A stretch of DNA of 64,000 bases, taken from the NCBI RefSeq assembly GCF_001425685.1, contig NZ_LMCY01000002.1:39569-103568 (forward strand), given 5' to 3'. Numbering within the stretch: the stretch's first letter is position 1; each line of letters opens with the position of its first letter. The notes under the pieces were generated by a model, which saw only the letters and a list, made by a program, of their open reading frames with translations, did not search any database and was not told the origin of the DNA. This DNA comes from Massilia sp. Root335. Lineage in GTDB: Bacteria > Pseudomonadota > Gammaproteobacteria > Burkholderiales > Burkholderiaceae_D. Shown piece by piece: positions 45,145 to 53,865 of the stretch. The position numbers and the translations under genes are program-made.

Positions 45145-46032
45145 ATGCTTGCAGAAACGCATTTTCAGGTAAGCTCCAACGACTTGGAGATCATCCTGGC
45201 GACGGTCAGGGCAAGAACCATGAGCGATGCAGGCAAGCGCCTGGGCATCGACGGCTCGACGGTATTCAGGGCGATCCAGCGGCTGGAAAAGGGATTGGGG
45301 CAGCAGTTGTTCGCGCGCTCGCGCAACGGCTCGCACCCGACCGAGCTGGCGCTGAAGCTGGCGCAGCATGCGGAACGTATCGAGATGGAGCTGGAAGGCG
45401 CGCGCACGGCCGTCCAGCAAAGCCAGGACGGACTGGTTTCGGGATTGGTGCGGCTGACCACCACCGACACGGTCTTGCACGGCCTCGTGTTCCCCATGCT
45501 GGCGGATCTGGCCGCAGCGCAGCCCTTGCTGCAGTTCGAACTCACCACCGGCAACGATCTCACCAGCCTGGCCAAGCGCGACGCCGACATCGCCCTGCGG
45601 GTCACGCGGCAGCCGCCGCATTACCTCATCGGCAAGCATCTCGGCCAGATCCGCTTTGCCTTGTTCGGGCCCCGGCCGGACAAGATGCCCGGCGTCGACA
45701 CGTCCAATCTGGCGCTGTGCAACTGGGTGGCGCCGGACGATGCCCTGCCCGACCATTCATCCGTGGTGTGGCGCAGACGGGAGTACCCGTCGGTCATGCC
45801 GCGGCACAAGGTCAACAGCATGTTGTCCGTCACCACAGCCATCGCTTCCGGCCTCGGCATCGGGCTGATACCGTTGTTCCTGGCGCAGCATCGCGACGAC
45901 CTGGTGCAATTGTCGGATCCGATCGACGAATGTGAAACGCAGCTCTGGTTGCTGACTCACGTCGAGTCGCGGCAAATACCCCGGGTGTCGACGGTCTACG
46001 CCTATCTGGCCGACCATTTGTCGTTGACGTAG
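45145..46032 (+). CDS. LysR-family transcriptional regulator
   Basis: 295 aa. The winged HTH covers about residues 10-70 (LEIILATVRARTMSDAGKRLG, STVFRAIQRLEKGLGQQLF, wing ARSRNGSHPTE). The ligand-binding half has RLTTTDTVLHGLVFPML and IASGLGIGLIPLFLA. It is divergent from the MFS-RND efflux operon, the classical arrangement for a LysR regulator with its target, so it is the best candidate for its control. The HTH sequence departs from the usual SAxAL pattern (MSDAGKRLGIDG), as in CrgA relatives. Confidence 0.92.
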   Translation: MLAETHFQVSSNDLEIILATVRARTMSDAGKRLGIDGSTVFRAIQRLEKGLGQQLFARSRNGSHPTELALKLAQHAERIEMELEGARTAVQQSQDGLVSGLVRLTTTDTVLHGLVFPMLADLAAAQPLLQFELTTGNDLTSLAKRDADIALRVTRQPPHYLIGKHLGQIRFALFGPRPDKMPGVDTSNLALCNWVAPDDALPDHSSVVWRRREYPSVMPRHKVNSMLSVTTAIASGLGIGLIPLFLAQHRDDLVQLSDPIDECETQLWLLTHVESRQIPRVSTVYAYLADHLSLT

Positions 46033-46057
46033 CGGGGAGCGCCACGGCGACGGGCCG

Positions 46058-46933
46058 TCACGCCCCCCGGTGCCCGCGATAGCGTTTCTCGCCGACGGTC
46101 ACCCGCACGTCCAACGCGTTTTCCGGCGGTGCGATCGGGCAGTTCGCATAAGGGGTGAAGGCGCTGGGCGGGTTATGCGCCTTGTTGAAATCGAGCACCA
46201 GTTTGCCGTCCGCGGGCGACGCGGCATACAGAAAGCGGGCCTTGTCGTAGGTTTCCTCGCCCGACGTCCGGTCGGCGAGGACGAAGAACAGGTCCCCACC
46301 TGATTTCTCCTGGTAAGGCAGCAAGGTATGTGTGCGGCCGTGCAACCGGAACCGGGCCTTGCCGGGCACATCGACCGTACTCACGCTGCCAAGCCGACGG
46401 TTCAGACTGAGCTTGTAAGGGGTGGCGAACGGCACCCAGTCCGCAATCACGCGCCATGCCGGATCGACCGCGAAGTAATCCAGTCCGGCGAACTGCACGC
46501 TCCCGGCCGCCTTCTCGTCCTTGACGCGCAACGCCTTGCGGCCATAGCGATGGATCACGAACAGGCTCGCCGTGCCGAAGCTGACGACGGACGGCGCCTT
46601 CCCGATGCCGGCATCGTCGAACAGCCTGGCCTCGTGCACGGGACTGCCGTCGATCTTCGCATCGCTGCCGGCCGGCAGCCGGATCCAGACCTCCCCGCTC
46701 GCCGTCAGCGTGACGACACCCAGGTGGGCGGGACCGTGCCGGAACACGATATCGTTGTCGGCGGCGCTGCCAATCCGGTTGTCGCCAGGCTCCAGCCAGC
46801 CGAAGCCCGTCAGGCTCAGCCAGCCGGAAGGCGCCAGCAGATCGGCGAGGCGTTGCGCCTGCCATTGGCTGATCTGTTGCAGGTAGTCTGCCGGCATCGT
46901 ATCGGGCTCGCGCATATCGGTTCCAATCCTCAT
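46058..46933 (-). CDS. DUF1684 protein
   Basis: 291 aa; start at 46933, with 46915 or 46897 as alternatives. The sequence has the DUF1684 layout: APSGWLSLTGFGWLEPGDN near the N-terminus with an IGSAADNDIVF FHA-like strand, FVLADRTSGEETYDKARFLYA in the centre, and LVLDFNKAHNPPSAFTPYANCPIAPPENALDVRVTVGEKRY at the end. The family has no proven activity known to me; the conserved DFN and NPP residues suggest a binding site. No signal peptide, so it is cytoplasmic. It lies 60 nt after the amidotransferase gene on the same strand and may be the last member of the AfsA-ACP-AsnB unit. Confidence 0.85.
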   Translation of the reverse strand: MRIGTDMREPDTMPADYLQQISQWQAQRLADLLAPSGWLSLTGFGWLEPGDNRIGSAADNDIVFRHGPAHLGVVTLTASGEVWIRLPAGSDAKIDGSPVHEARLFDDAGIGKAPSVVSFGTASLFVIHRYGRKALRVKDEKAAGSVQFAGLDYFAVDPAWRVIADWVPFATPYKLSLNRRLGSVSTVDVPGKARFRLHGRTHTLLPYQEKSGGDLFFVLADRTSGEETYDKARFLYAASPADGKLVLDFNKAHNPPSAFTPYANCPIAPPENALDVRVTVGEKRYRGHRGA

Positions 46934-46993
46934 TCATGATCGATGCGGCGCCCGGCACCGGCTTGCCGCCGGGCGGGCGCCGCCGGGGCGGTC

Positions 46994-48835
46994 CTAGACG
47001 GCAAGCTCCAGGTCGTACTCCTTCATCCAGCGATTGAGCGACAACGTCGCCTCCAGGCTGCCGCGGTTGTACGGATGGCTCACGGCGGCATCGGTCCGTT
47101 TCGTCCACGTGCCGGCCTTCTTCAGGTCCAGCAGCGGGCGGGCGGGCGCGTTGCTGTCGGCCAGCAATTCCGCCAATTCGTCGCGCAGCCCGTTTTCGTA
47201 CCTCGGATCCTGCGTGGCCGGGTATGGCGTCTTGACACGGTTGTAGATCACCTCCGGCAACACCTCCTTGGCGGCAGCGCGCAGCAGGCTCTTCTCGCGC
47301 CCATCGGCATTCTTCATGTGCCAGGGTACATTGAAGACGTAGTCCACGAGGCGGTGGTCGCAGAACGGGACACGCACCTCCAGGCCGACCGCCATGCTCA
47401 TGCGATCGTTGCGGTCGAGCAGCGTCTGCAAGAACCGGGTCAGGTTCAGATAGGTGATCTCGCGCATGCGCCGGTCGACGGCCGACTCGCCCGGCAACAC
47501 GGGCACCTCTTTCAACGCCTCCAGATAGCGTTCCTTGCGATACGCCTCGATATCGAGCTGGCCGCGCAGGTCCGGATCCAGCAGCCCCAGGCCGCCGAAG
47601 TAGCGGGACGAGCCCGGCGTCAACCAGGGGAACGTGTCAGCCTGGATCGCCGCCGGATTATGGAACCACTTGTAGCCGCCGAAGATTTCATCCGCCGCTT
47701 CGCCGGACAGCGCTACCGTCGAATGGTTCTTGATCGAGCGGAACAACAGATAGAGCGACGGCCACATGTCGCCCCAATAGACCGACGGCATGTCCAGGGC
47801 GCGCAGGACATTGCTGCGAACCGTCTTGTCCAGCAACTCGCTACTGTCCAGCAAGACTTCGGTGTGCTCCGCGCCGACGTGCTCGGCCAGCGCCCGCGCG
47901 AAGGGGGCATCCGGTGCGCCACGGACCGCATCGACCTCGAAATTCTTCATGTTGTTCTTGAAGTCGACGGAAAACGAGCGGACTTTCCGTGACCCCTGGC
48001 TTTGCGCGGCGAATCCCGTGATGGCGGACGAATCCAGGCCGCCGGACAGCAAGGTGCATATCGGCACATCCGCAACCATCTGGCGGGTCACCGCATCGGA
48101 CAGGATGTCGCGCACCGTGCGCACGGTCGTACCGTAGTCGTCGGTGTGCGGCGCAGCCTGGAGCGACCAGTAGGCGCGCTTCGACAAGCCCTTCCGGCTG
48201 AATCGCACGATATGGCCGGGACGGACTTCGAACATGCCGTCATACACCGTCTGCTCGGGCGTCTTGATCATGTCGAAGATCTCGCGCAGCCCGTTCATGG
48301 ATAAACGCCGGCGCGCGGCGGGATTGGCCAGGATGGCCTTCGGTTCCGAACCGAACAGGATACCCGTGGGCGTCGGATAGTAATACAGCGGCTTCACGCC
48401 GATCCGGTCGCGGATCAGCACCAGTTCTTCCGTGCGGCGGTTCCAGATGCCCAGCGCATACATGCCGTTCAGGCGGCTCGTCATGTCCTCGCCCCATTGC
48501 AGATACGCCTTCAGCAGGACCTCCGTATCGCTTTCCGTTTCGAACGCATGGCCGGCCGACTGCAGCTCCTTGCGCAGCTCGCGATAATTGTAGATCTCGC
48601 CGCAAAACGTCAGCACCGCCTGGGCCATTCCCATCGTCCCGGCTTCCATCGGCTGACGGCCTCCGGACAGATCGATAATCGACAGGCGCCGGTGGCCAAT
48701 GGCCGCATGCGCGTCGTGCCATATGCCGTCGGCATCCGGTCCGCGGTTCGCCAGCGATTCAGTCATCTGCTTGAGCACATCGACTTTCGTGCTCATGTTC
48801 AATTCGAAGTCCACCCAACCGGTAATTCCGCACAT
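46994..48835 (-). CDS. asnB: asparagine synthase-type glutamine amidotransferase
   Basis: 613 aa. GGGGAAG precedes the ATG. Class II amidotransferase: Cys2 after Met1 (MCGITGWVDFE), RGPDADGIWHD and LTFCGEIYNYRELRKEL. The synthetase half has the PPi loop LLSGGLDSSAITGF near residue 263, and EAADEIFGGYKWF. It makes an amide from a carboxylate with Gln and ATP through an acyl-adenylate. It is longer than E. coli AsnB and closer in size to the AsnO/AsnH type, a group also used for amidation in secondary metabolism. Because it follows an AfsA-like and an ACP gene, its real substrate may not be aspartate; a housekeeping asparagine role cannot be excluded. Confidence 0.92.
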   Translation of the reverse strand: MCGITGWVDFELNMSTKVDVLKQMTESLANRGPDADGIWHDAHAAIGHRRLSIIDLSGGRQPMEAGTMGMAQAVLTFCGEIYNYRELRKELQSAGHAFETESDTEVLLKAYLQWGEDMTSRLNGMYALGIWNRRTEELVLIRDRIGVKPLYYYPTPTGILFGSEPKAILANPAARRRLSMNGLREIFDMIKTPEQTVYDGMFEVRPGHIVRFSRKGLSKRAYWSLQAAPHTDDYGTTVRTVRDILSDAVTRQMVADVPICTLLSGGLDSSAITGFAAQSQGSRKVRSFSVDFKNNMKNFEVDAVRGAPDAPFARALAEHVGAEHTEVLLDSSELLDKTVRSNVLRALDMPSVYWGDMWPSLYLLFRSIKNHSTVALSGEAADEIFGGYKWFHNPAAIQADTFPWLTPGSSRYFGGLGLLDPDLRGQLDIEAYRKERYLEALKEVPVLPGESAVDRRMREITYLNLTRFLQTLLDRNDRMSMAVGLEVRVPFCDHRLVDYVFNVPWHMKNADGREKSLLRAAAKEVLPEVIYNRVKTPYPATQDPRYENGLRDELAELLADSNAPARPLLDLKKAGTWTKRTDAAVSHPYNRGSLEATLSLNRWMKEYDLELAV

Positions 48836-48929
48836 ATACTTACTTCCCCAATGTAAAATGTTCGTTTCGACGCTGGCATGCCCGTAGATACCGGCCGACT
48901 ATTCGAAGCCGGTCCGGCCGTTTCAATCC

Positions 48930-49190
48930 TTACGCCGGCACCATGCACTTCCGTACCAGCTCGAACAGCTCGGCGGGGCTTTTTGCGGACGCCGCTTCCT
49001 CGAATCCGATGCGGATTCCATAACGCGATTCGAGTTGTGCGACGACAGAAAGAAAGGTGAGAGAATCCACGCCCAGATCGTCGAACCTGGTACTCAGGTT
49101 ATCCATGCCGATACTGATTTCCGCTGATTCGTCCTGCTCGCCGACTTCGTTGATGAGTTCGATCAGGCTTTTGATGTCAAAGTTTTCCAT
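48930..49190 (-). CDS. acyl carrier protein
   Basis: 86 aa from the ATG at 49190 (AAGG 8 nt upstream; the ATG 6 nt earlier has a too-short spacing). The phosphopantetheine site is S43 in DDLGVDSLTFLSVV, a close match to the DSL consensus with a preceding Gly-Val. Helices are acidic, as usual. It is not the FAS ACP (the fab context is missing); it is a dedicated carrier placed between the AfsA-like and the amidotransferase genes, so it probably holds the acyl chain used by the AfsA-like enzyme. Gap of 80 nt to the AfsA gene, 94 nt to asnB. Confidence 0.9.
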   Translation of the reverse strand: MENFDIKSLIELINEVGEQDESAEISIGMDNLSTRFDDLGVDSLTFLSVVAQLESRYGIRIGFEEAASAKSPAELFELVRKCMVPA

Positions 49191-49270
49191 TTGCATATCC
49201 TTCAGTGGGTTGTGAATCGATTGAATACGATTGGCTGGCGGAAGGTGCGATTTGCCGGCCGAATAGCCGG

Positions 49271-50275
49271 TCAGGTCATGCGCCGCACGCCGATTTCGAA
49301 CGTGGAAATCGTCCTGTCCAGTTGCGAAACAGTTACGAACACGGTGGCGTTCAACTGATCCCTGTCGTCCACGCGGACATTCGCCGTCGCCTTGGTCGGC
49401 AACTGCAGCTCGCCGACGGTCTCGAACGTCGACTTGCATTTCCATACGTCCAGTTCGACGGCATCGACATCGAAAATGCGAGCCATGGCATACAGGGCCA
49501 TCTGCCTGCTCACCTCGATCTGGATCATGGCGTAGATGTGTTCCGTCGCACGATCGAACAGCACGGGATGCCGGGTGTCGATCCGGGCCATGGCTTCGTA
49601 GCGTCCAATGTCGACGAGTCGCAGGCTGTGCAGGACGATATTGTGGGGATTTATCCGCGCCACTTCGGCGGGTTTCAATTCCGTACGCGGCGCGGGCGGA
49701 ATCGCCATGTCCGGCGCAATATTGCGTTCCCGCTTCATGATCTGGCGGATCTCACGCCATTTGCCGCGTTCCAGCCAGGTTTGCCGGATCCGGATATGTG
49801 CGATTTCCACGCCGTCCGTGGTGGCCAGCGCATAGAACCACAACAGCCCGTAGGTAACGCCACTGCGCTTTTTCCATTCCCTTTCGATCGTGCTTTTCAC
49901 CACGAGCCGGACGGGCTGCCCCGCATAGTTGTCGTCGAAGATTGCCGATCGCTCCATTAACAGGTTGGCGTCGAGTTCCTGGAACAGGAATTGGTAACCA
50001 TTTCCTTCCAGCGGCACGCCGAATTGCGTATGCGCCACGACAAAACAGGCCTGCCGGCAGATTTCGATCAGCGCCACGAGATCAAAGCGCCTGGCGTCGA
50101 CAATATGCTCGCAATAAAAGCCATGCGACCGGGGAAGCTGTGCATACAGCAAAGTCCCTTTATCGGACTGCGCCTCGTAATCCGTCAACAACACCTGATC
50201 GATGGATACCTTGTGGACCAATGCTTTCGAGAGCGTCCCTTCAAATGGAAACTTGGCTTCTGCTTGAACGGCCAT
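49271..50275 (-). CDS. AfsA-family double hot-dog protein (butyrolactone synthase-like)
   Basis: 334 aa. CGGAGA lies about 8 nt before the ATG. It shows the two AfsA hot-dog repeats: the first with LVHKVSIDQVLLTDYE (about 19-34), AQLPRSHGFY and EICRQACFVVAH; the second with NPHNIVLHSLRLVDIG, DTRHPVLFDRATEHIYAMIQIEVSRQM (about 230-260). Both repeats keep an E-x-x-R-Q motif. In Streptomyces AfsA couples a beta-ketoacyl thioester to dihydroxyacetone phosphate, giving the precursor of gamma-butyrolactone hormones such as A-factor. Finding it in a Gram-negative organism beside an ACP gene suggests a small lipid-like signal, but the reaction here is unproven. No TetR-type butyrolactone receptor is next to it. 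Base composition is less GC-rich than in the surrounding core genes. Confidence 0.85.
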   Translation of the reverse strand: MAVQAEAKFPFEGTLSKALVHKVSIDQVLLTDYEAQSDKGTLLYAQLPRSHGFYCEHIVDARRFDLVALIEICRQACFVVAHTQFGVPLEGNGYQFLFQELDANLLMERSAIFDDNYAGQPVRLVVKSTIEREWKKRSGVTYGLLWFYALATTDGVEIAHIRIRQTWLERGKWREIRQIMKRERNIAPDMAIPPAPRTELKPAEVARINPHNIVLHSLRLVDIGRYEAMARIDTRHPVLFDRATEHIYAMIQIEVSRQMALYAMARIFDVDAVELDVWKCKSTFETVGELQLPTKATANVRVDDRDQLNATVFVTVSQLDRTISTFEIGVRRMT

Positions 50276-50494
50276 ATTATCTTTCTCCGTATTGTTGTTC
50301 GTGATAAGTTTGTATTGGATAATGGAAACATCACTTGAGGCTGAAGCAATGCTGAATGCGGTCCGATGGCGCTTGGTACACCAGGTCGATCAGTCTTCCC
50401 GAATCGTGGCACTGCAATAGTATTAAGAGGGACGGGGTCACGCGGAAGGCGTTAGGAGCGAATAACATTTATTCAAGCCGTAGGCATAGCCGCT

Positions 50495-50519
50495 CGTCCA
50501 TATACGGTAATATTGGACG
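50495..50519. promoter_or_regulatory. inverted repeat in the AfsA-YceI divergent region
   Basis: CGTCCA (50495-50500) and TGGACG (50514-50519) are separated by 13 A/T-rich bases, about 25-50 nt before the YceI start. It may be an operator or part of a promoter; no matching regulator gene is adjacent. Low certainty. Confidence 0.35.
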
Positions 50520-50543
50520 CTTATTGTCTTGATAGGAGTTGCC

Positions 50544-51125
50544 GTGGCCGTGCTTACCCGCACCCTCATCGGCGCGTTGATTTGCGCGCCAATATTCACT
50601 GTTCAGGCTGCGCCGGTGACTTACGAAATCGATGCCACCCACACGTTCGTCCTGCTCAGTCGCAGCAATTTCGGCTTTTCCAATCCGATGATCGTCGCCA
50701 ATATCGACCGGGGAACCCTGGTATTCGATCATGACGATCCATCGAAATCCTCGGTACGCGTCACGCTGCCGGTGGCCAGGATCAATACCTTTGTCCCGCA
50801 ACTCGACACCGAATTCAGGAGCCCGATGTTCTTTGACATCGCCAAATTCCCGAACATCACCTTCGAGAGCACGCGCGTGAAAGCCATCGGTAACGGCAAA
50901 TACACGATTACCGGAAACCTGACGGCCCACGGCATCACCCGTCCGGTCGTGCTGCATGCGCGGCTGAACAAGGCTGGCGAGAATCCGATGACAAAGCGCC
51001 AGGCAATCGGCTTCGACGCCACCGGCACCCTGAAACGATCGGAGTTCGGCCTGGGCTTCAACATCCCCAACGTCAGCGACGAAATCGCGCTGAAGCTGAC
51101 GATGCAAGGCGATGCCACGAAGTGA
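50544..51125 (+). CDS. YceI-family periplasmic lipid-binding protein
   Basis: 193 aa from the GTG at 50544, which has AGGAG 5 nt upstream; the upstream TTG has no site. Signal peptide to about A22 (IFTVQA). The body is a YceI lipocalin-like barrel: YEIDATHTFVLLSRSNFGFSN, DNGT-like acidic stretches, and FPNITFESTRVKAIGNGKYTITGNLTAHGITRPV, the best-known family motif. YceI proteins bind amphiphiles such as isoprenoids in the periplasm. It is divergent from the AfsA-like gene, so it may carry or store its product; this is inference. Confidence 0.9.
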   Translation: MAVLTRTLIGALICAPIFTVQAAPVTYEIDATHTFVLLSRSNFGFSNPMIVANIDRGTLVFDHDDPSKSSVRVTLPVARINTFVPQLDTEFRSPMFFDIAKFPNITFESTRVKAIGNGKYTITGNLTAHGITRPVVLHARLNKAGENPMTKRQAIGFDATGTLKRSEFGLGFNIPNVSDEIALKLTMQGDATK

Positions 51126-51236
51126 TGTGATGCAACCAAAGACGTCGGGTGCATGAAGCAACCGGCATTTCAAGTGATACACAAGACAACTTTTTGGGAT
51201 TTGTTATGACACCTGTTTTTTGCCCGGAGCTCGCCC

Positions 51237-52202
51237 ATGTCTAATGCTTCGCACCGCAGCGATCAGCCCGCACTCGACGCCCTGCGCCTGCCGGGCCGCG
51301 CCAGCCTCGGCCTGCTGCTCCCGGCCGACAACGACTGGGCGCGCTGGAGCGGCCGGGGCGTCTCGATGCCGAACCTGGCCCAGACCACCCACCACGTGCG
51401 CCTGGCCGACGAAATCGGCTTTCGCGGCGCCTGGCTGCGGGACGTCCCGACCTTCGATCCAACCGACGGCGATCCGGGCCAGGTGTTCGATCCGTGGACC
51501 TATCTCGGCTACCTGGCCGCCGTGACGCGCCGCATCACCCTTGGCACGGCGGCAGTGGTCACCCCGCTCGACCACGACCTGCACCTGGCCAAGCGCGCCG
51601 CCAGCGTCGACGTGCTGTCGAACGGACGTTTCGTGCTGGGCGTGGCGACCGGAGACCGTCCGCTCGAATATGGGGTGTTCGGCGCCGAGTATGCGAGCCG
51701 CGGCGAACGCTTCCGCACCACGGTCGAGCGCCTGCCCGGCCTGTGGTCCGGCGAGGCGGCGGCACACCGGAGTTTCGGCGCGACCCCGTTCGAAATCGCG
51801 CCTCCGCCGGCGCAACGGCGCCTGCCGCAAGTGGTGGTGGGGCGCGCCCAGCAATCGCTCGAATGGATTGCCGCGCATGCCGACGGCTGGTTCAGCTACG
51901 CCGGCTCGATCGACCAGTTGACCGCGCTGAGCCGGGACTGGGAAGCGGCCCAGCAGGCATGCGGCTGCGCCGGCAAGCCGCTGATGATGGCGCTGCGCGT
52001 GGTGCTCGAAGCCGACCGCAACGCGCCCTTGTCCTACTTCCCGATGGGCATACGCGCCGGCATCGGTGAACTGAAGCGCTATCTGGAACAGCTGTACGGG
52101 GCCGGCATCGCGCACGTGGCGTTGAATTTGCGGATGAGCGTGCGGCCGGTGGCACAGGTGCTGGAAGAGATCGGGCGGGAGCCCGGGCTGCTGAACAACT
52201 AA
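51237..52202 (+). CDS. luciferase-like (LLM class) flavin monooxygenase
   Basis: 321 aa. GGAG lies 6-7 nt before the ATG. TIM-barrel LLM features: RLADEIGFRGAWLRDVP, DPWTYLGYLAAVTRRITLGTAAVVTPLD with the FMN-binding segment, ASVDVLSNGRFVLGVATGDRP, and a long C-terminal half. Enzymes of the family use reduced FMN or F420 to oxidise diverse small substrates (such as alkanesulfonates or tetrahydromethanopterin). The substrate here is unknown. The gene is 111 nt after YceI on the same strand, and may be co-transcribed. It is the last gene before the tRNA pair. Confidence 0.88.
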   Translation: MSNASHRSDQPALDALRLPGRASLGLLLPADNDWARWSGRGVSMPNLAQTTHHVRLADEIGFRGAWLRDVPTFDPTDGDPGQVFDPWTYLGYLAAVTRRITLGTAAVVTPLDHDLHLAKRAASVDVLSNGRFVLGVATGDRPLEYGVFGAEYASRGERFRTTVERLPGLWSGEAAAHRSFGATPFEIAPPPAQRRLPQVVVGRAQQSLEWIAAHADGWFSYAGSIDQLTALSRDWEAAQQACGCAGKPLMMALRVVLEADRNAPLSYFPMGIRAGIGELKRYLEQLYGAGIAHVALNLRMSVRPVAQVLEEIGREPGLLNN

Positions 52203-52218
52203 GCGGCGACGGGATGAT

Positions 52219-52295
<77 letters not shown>

Positions 52296-52332
52296 TCGCG
52301 AGCGCATACGACGAGGTACGGCTTCACAAATG

Positions 52333-52360
52333 AAAACGGGCCGTCGACGACAGCCCGTTT
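52333..52360 (-). terminator. terminator after tRNA-Pro
   Basis: AAACGGGC (52334-52341) pairs with GCCCGTTT (52353-52360) around an 11-nt loop. On the minus strand it follows the tRNA-Pro 3' end by 9 nt and ends in four T. It should separate tRNA-Pro from tRNA-Arg transcription, at least partly. Confidence 0.7.
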
Positions 52361-52369
52361 GCAAGACGG

Positions 52370-52446
52370 TGGTCGGAGTACAAGGATTCGAACCTTGGAC
52401 CCCCTGCTCCCAAAGCAGGTGCGCTACCGGGCTGCGCTACACTCCG
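52370..52446 (-). tRNA. tRNA-Pro (UGG)
   Basis: 77 nt with encoded CCA. Acceptor CGGAGTG/TACTCCG (one G-T pair), anticodon arm CCTGC-TTTGGGA-GCAGG with anticodon TGG, and T arm CAAGG-TTCGAAT-CCTTG. All stems fold. Confidence 0.97.
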
Positions 52447-52506
52447 ATTGGAACGATCATACCCCGCCGGGCGGGAAGCGTCAATGAACGCTCCCCGGCG
52501 CGACGA

Positions 52507-53847
52507 TCAGACCTCGAAGCGTGCCGCGATGCGCTTGGCCATCGATTCGGCCAGTTCCGCGTGCTTCGCTTCCACCATGACGCGCACGAGCGGTTCCGTC
52601 CCCGACGGGCGGATCAGGACGCGGCCATTGTCGCCCAGTTCGCGCTCGACGTTGTCCTTCTCGGCCACGACGGCCGCATTCTTCGTCCAGTCCGTGCCCG
52701 GCTGCACACGGACGTTGATCAGGGTCTGCGGATACAGTTTCAGGTCGCTGCAGCAGTCGGCCAGGCCACGGCCGGAACGCTTGAGCGCCGTGAGGACCTG
52801 CAGTGCCGAGACGATGCCGTCGCCGGTGGTGTGCTTGTCCAGCGCCAGCAGGTGGCCCGAACCCTCGCCGCCCAGCAGCCAGCCCTGCTCCTGCATCATT
52901 TCAAGCACATAGCGGTCGCCGACCTTCGCGCGCGCGAAGCCGATGCCCATTTCCTTGAACGCCACTTCGAGCGCCATATTGGTCATCAGGGTGCCGACGG
53001 CGCCGGCCACCGGACCGGTTGCCATGCGCGCCCGCACCATCACGTACAGCAGCTCGTCGCCGTTGTACAGGCGGCCGGCGGCATCGCACATGATCAGGCG
53101 GTCGGCGTCGCCGTCCAGCGCGATACCGAGGTCGGCCTTGTGCTCGACGACGGCCGCGGCCATCGCCTTGGGCGACGTGGCGCCGACACCGTCGTTGATG
53201 TTGAAGCCGTCCGGCTTGGTGCCCAGTTCCACGACTTCCGCGCCCAGCTCATGGAATACGTGCGGGGCGATGTTGTAGGCGGCGCCGTGGGCGCAGTCGA
53301 CGACGATCTTCAGGCCGCGCAGGTCGAGTTCGTTCGGGAACGTGCTCTTGCAGAATTCGATGTAACGGCCCTGCGCATCGCGCAGGCGCGTGGCGCGGCC
53401 CAGTTTTTCCGACGACACGCAGCCCATCGGCTGGTCGACCACCTCTTCGATCTCGAGCTCGACGGCGTCCGGCAGCTTGGTGCCATGACCCGAAAAGAAC
53501 TTGATGCCGTTGTCCTGGAAAGGATTGTGCGACGCCGAAATGACGACGCCCGCCTGCAGGCGCAGCGCGCGTGTCAGGTAGGCGATGGCCGGCGTCGGCA
53601 TCGGGCCGGCCAGCATCACGTCGACGCCCGCCGCCGAGAAACCGGCTTCCAGCGCGGCTTCAAGCATGTAGCCGGAAATGCGCGTGTCCTTGCCGATCAG
53701 GACCGTGGGACGGTCATGCGTGCCGGCCTTGTCCTTGGCCAGCACCTTGCCGGCCGCATAGCCCAACCGCATTACAAAGTCAGGGGTGATGGGCGATTTG
53801 CCCACCAGCCCGCGAACGCCATCGGTACCGAAATATTTGCGTGCCAT
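52507..53847 (-). CDS. glmM: phosphoglucosamine mutase
   Basis: 446 aa, the normal length. [13 protein letters not shown] is the family start. The catalytic, phosphorylated Ser is S106 in [19 protein letters not shown], the Mg-binding loop is LDGDADRLI, and the C-terminal phosphate-binding loop is [14 protein letters not shown]. It converts glucosamine-6-phosphate to glucosamine-1-phosphate, the step before GlmU in UDP-GlcNAc synthesis, thus feeding peptidoglycan, LPS and the amino sugars of the exopolysaccharide. It follows folP by 18 nt, the common ftsH-folP-glmM order. Confidence 0.98.
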   Translation of the reverse strand: MARKYFGTDGVRGLVGKSPITPDFVMRLGYAAGKVLAKDKAGTHDRPTVLIGKDTRISGYMLEAALEAGFSAAGVDVMLAGPMPTPAIAYLTRALRLQAGVVISASHNPFQDNGIKFFSGHGTKLPDAVELEIEEVVDQPMGCVSSEKLGRATRLRDAQGRYIEFCKSTFPNELDLRGLKIVVDCAHGAAYNIAPHVFHELGAEVVELGTKPDGFNINDGVGATSPKAMAAAVVEHKADLGIALDGDADRLIMCDAAGRLYNGDELLYVMVRARMATGPVAGAVGTLMTNMALEVAFKEMGIGFARAKVGDRYVLEMMQEQGWLLGGEGSGHLLALDKHTTGDGIVSALQVLTALKRSGRGLADCCSDLKLYPQTLINVRVQPGTDWTKNAAVVAEKDNVERELGDNGRVLIRPSGTEPLVRVMVEAKHAELAESMAKRIAARFEV

Positions 53848-53865
53848 TAATTAAATTCTCTTCAT

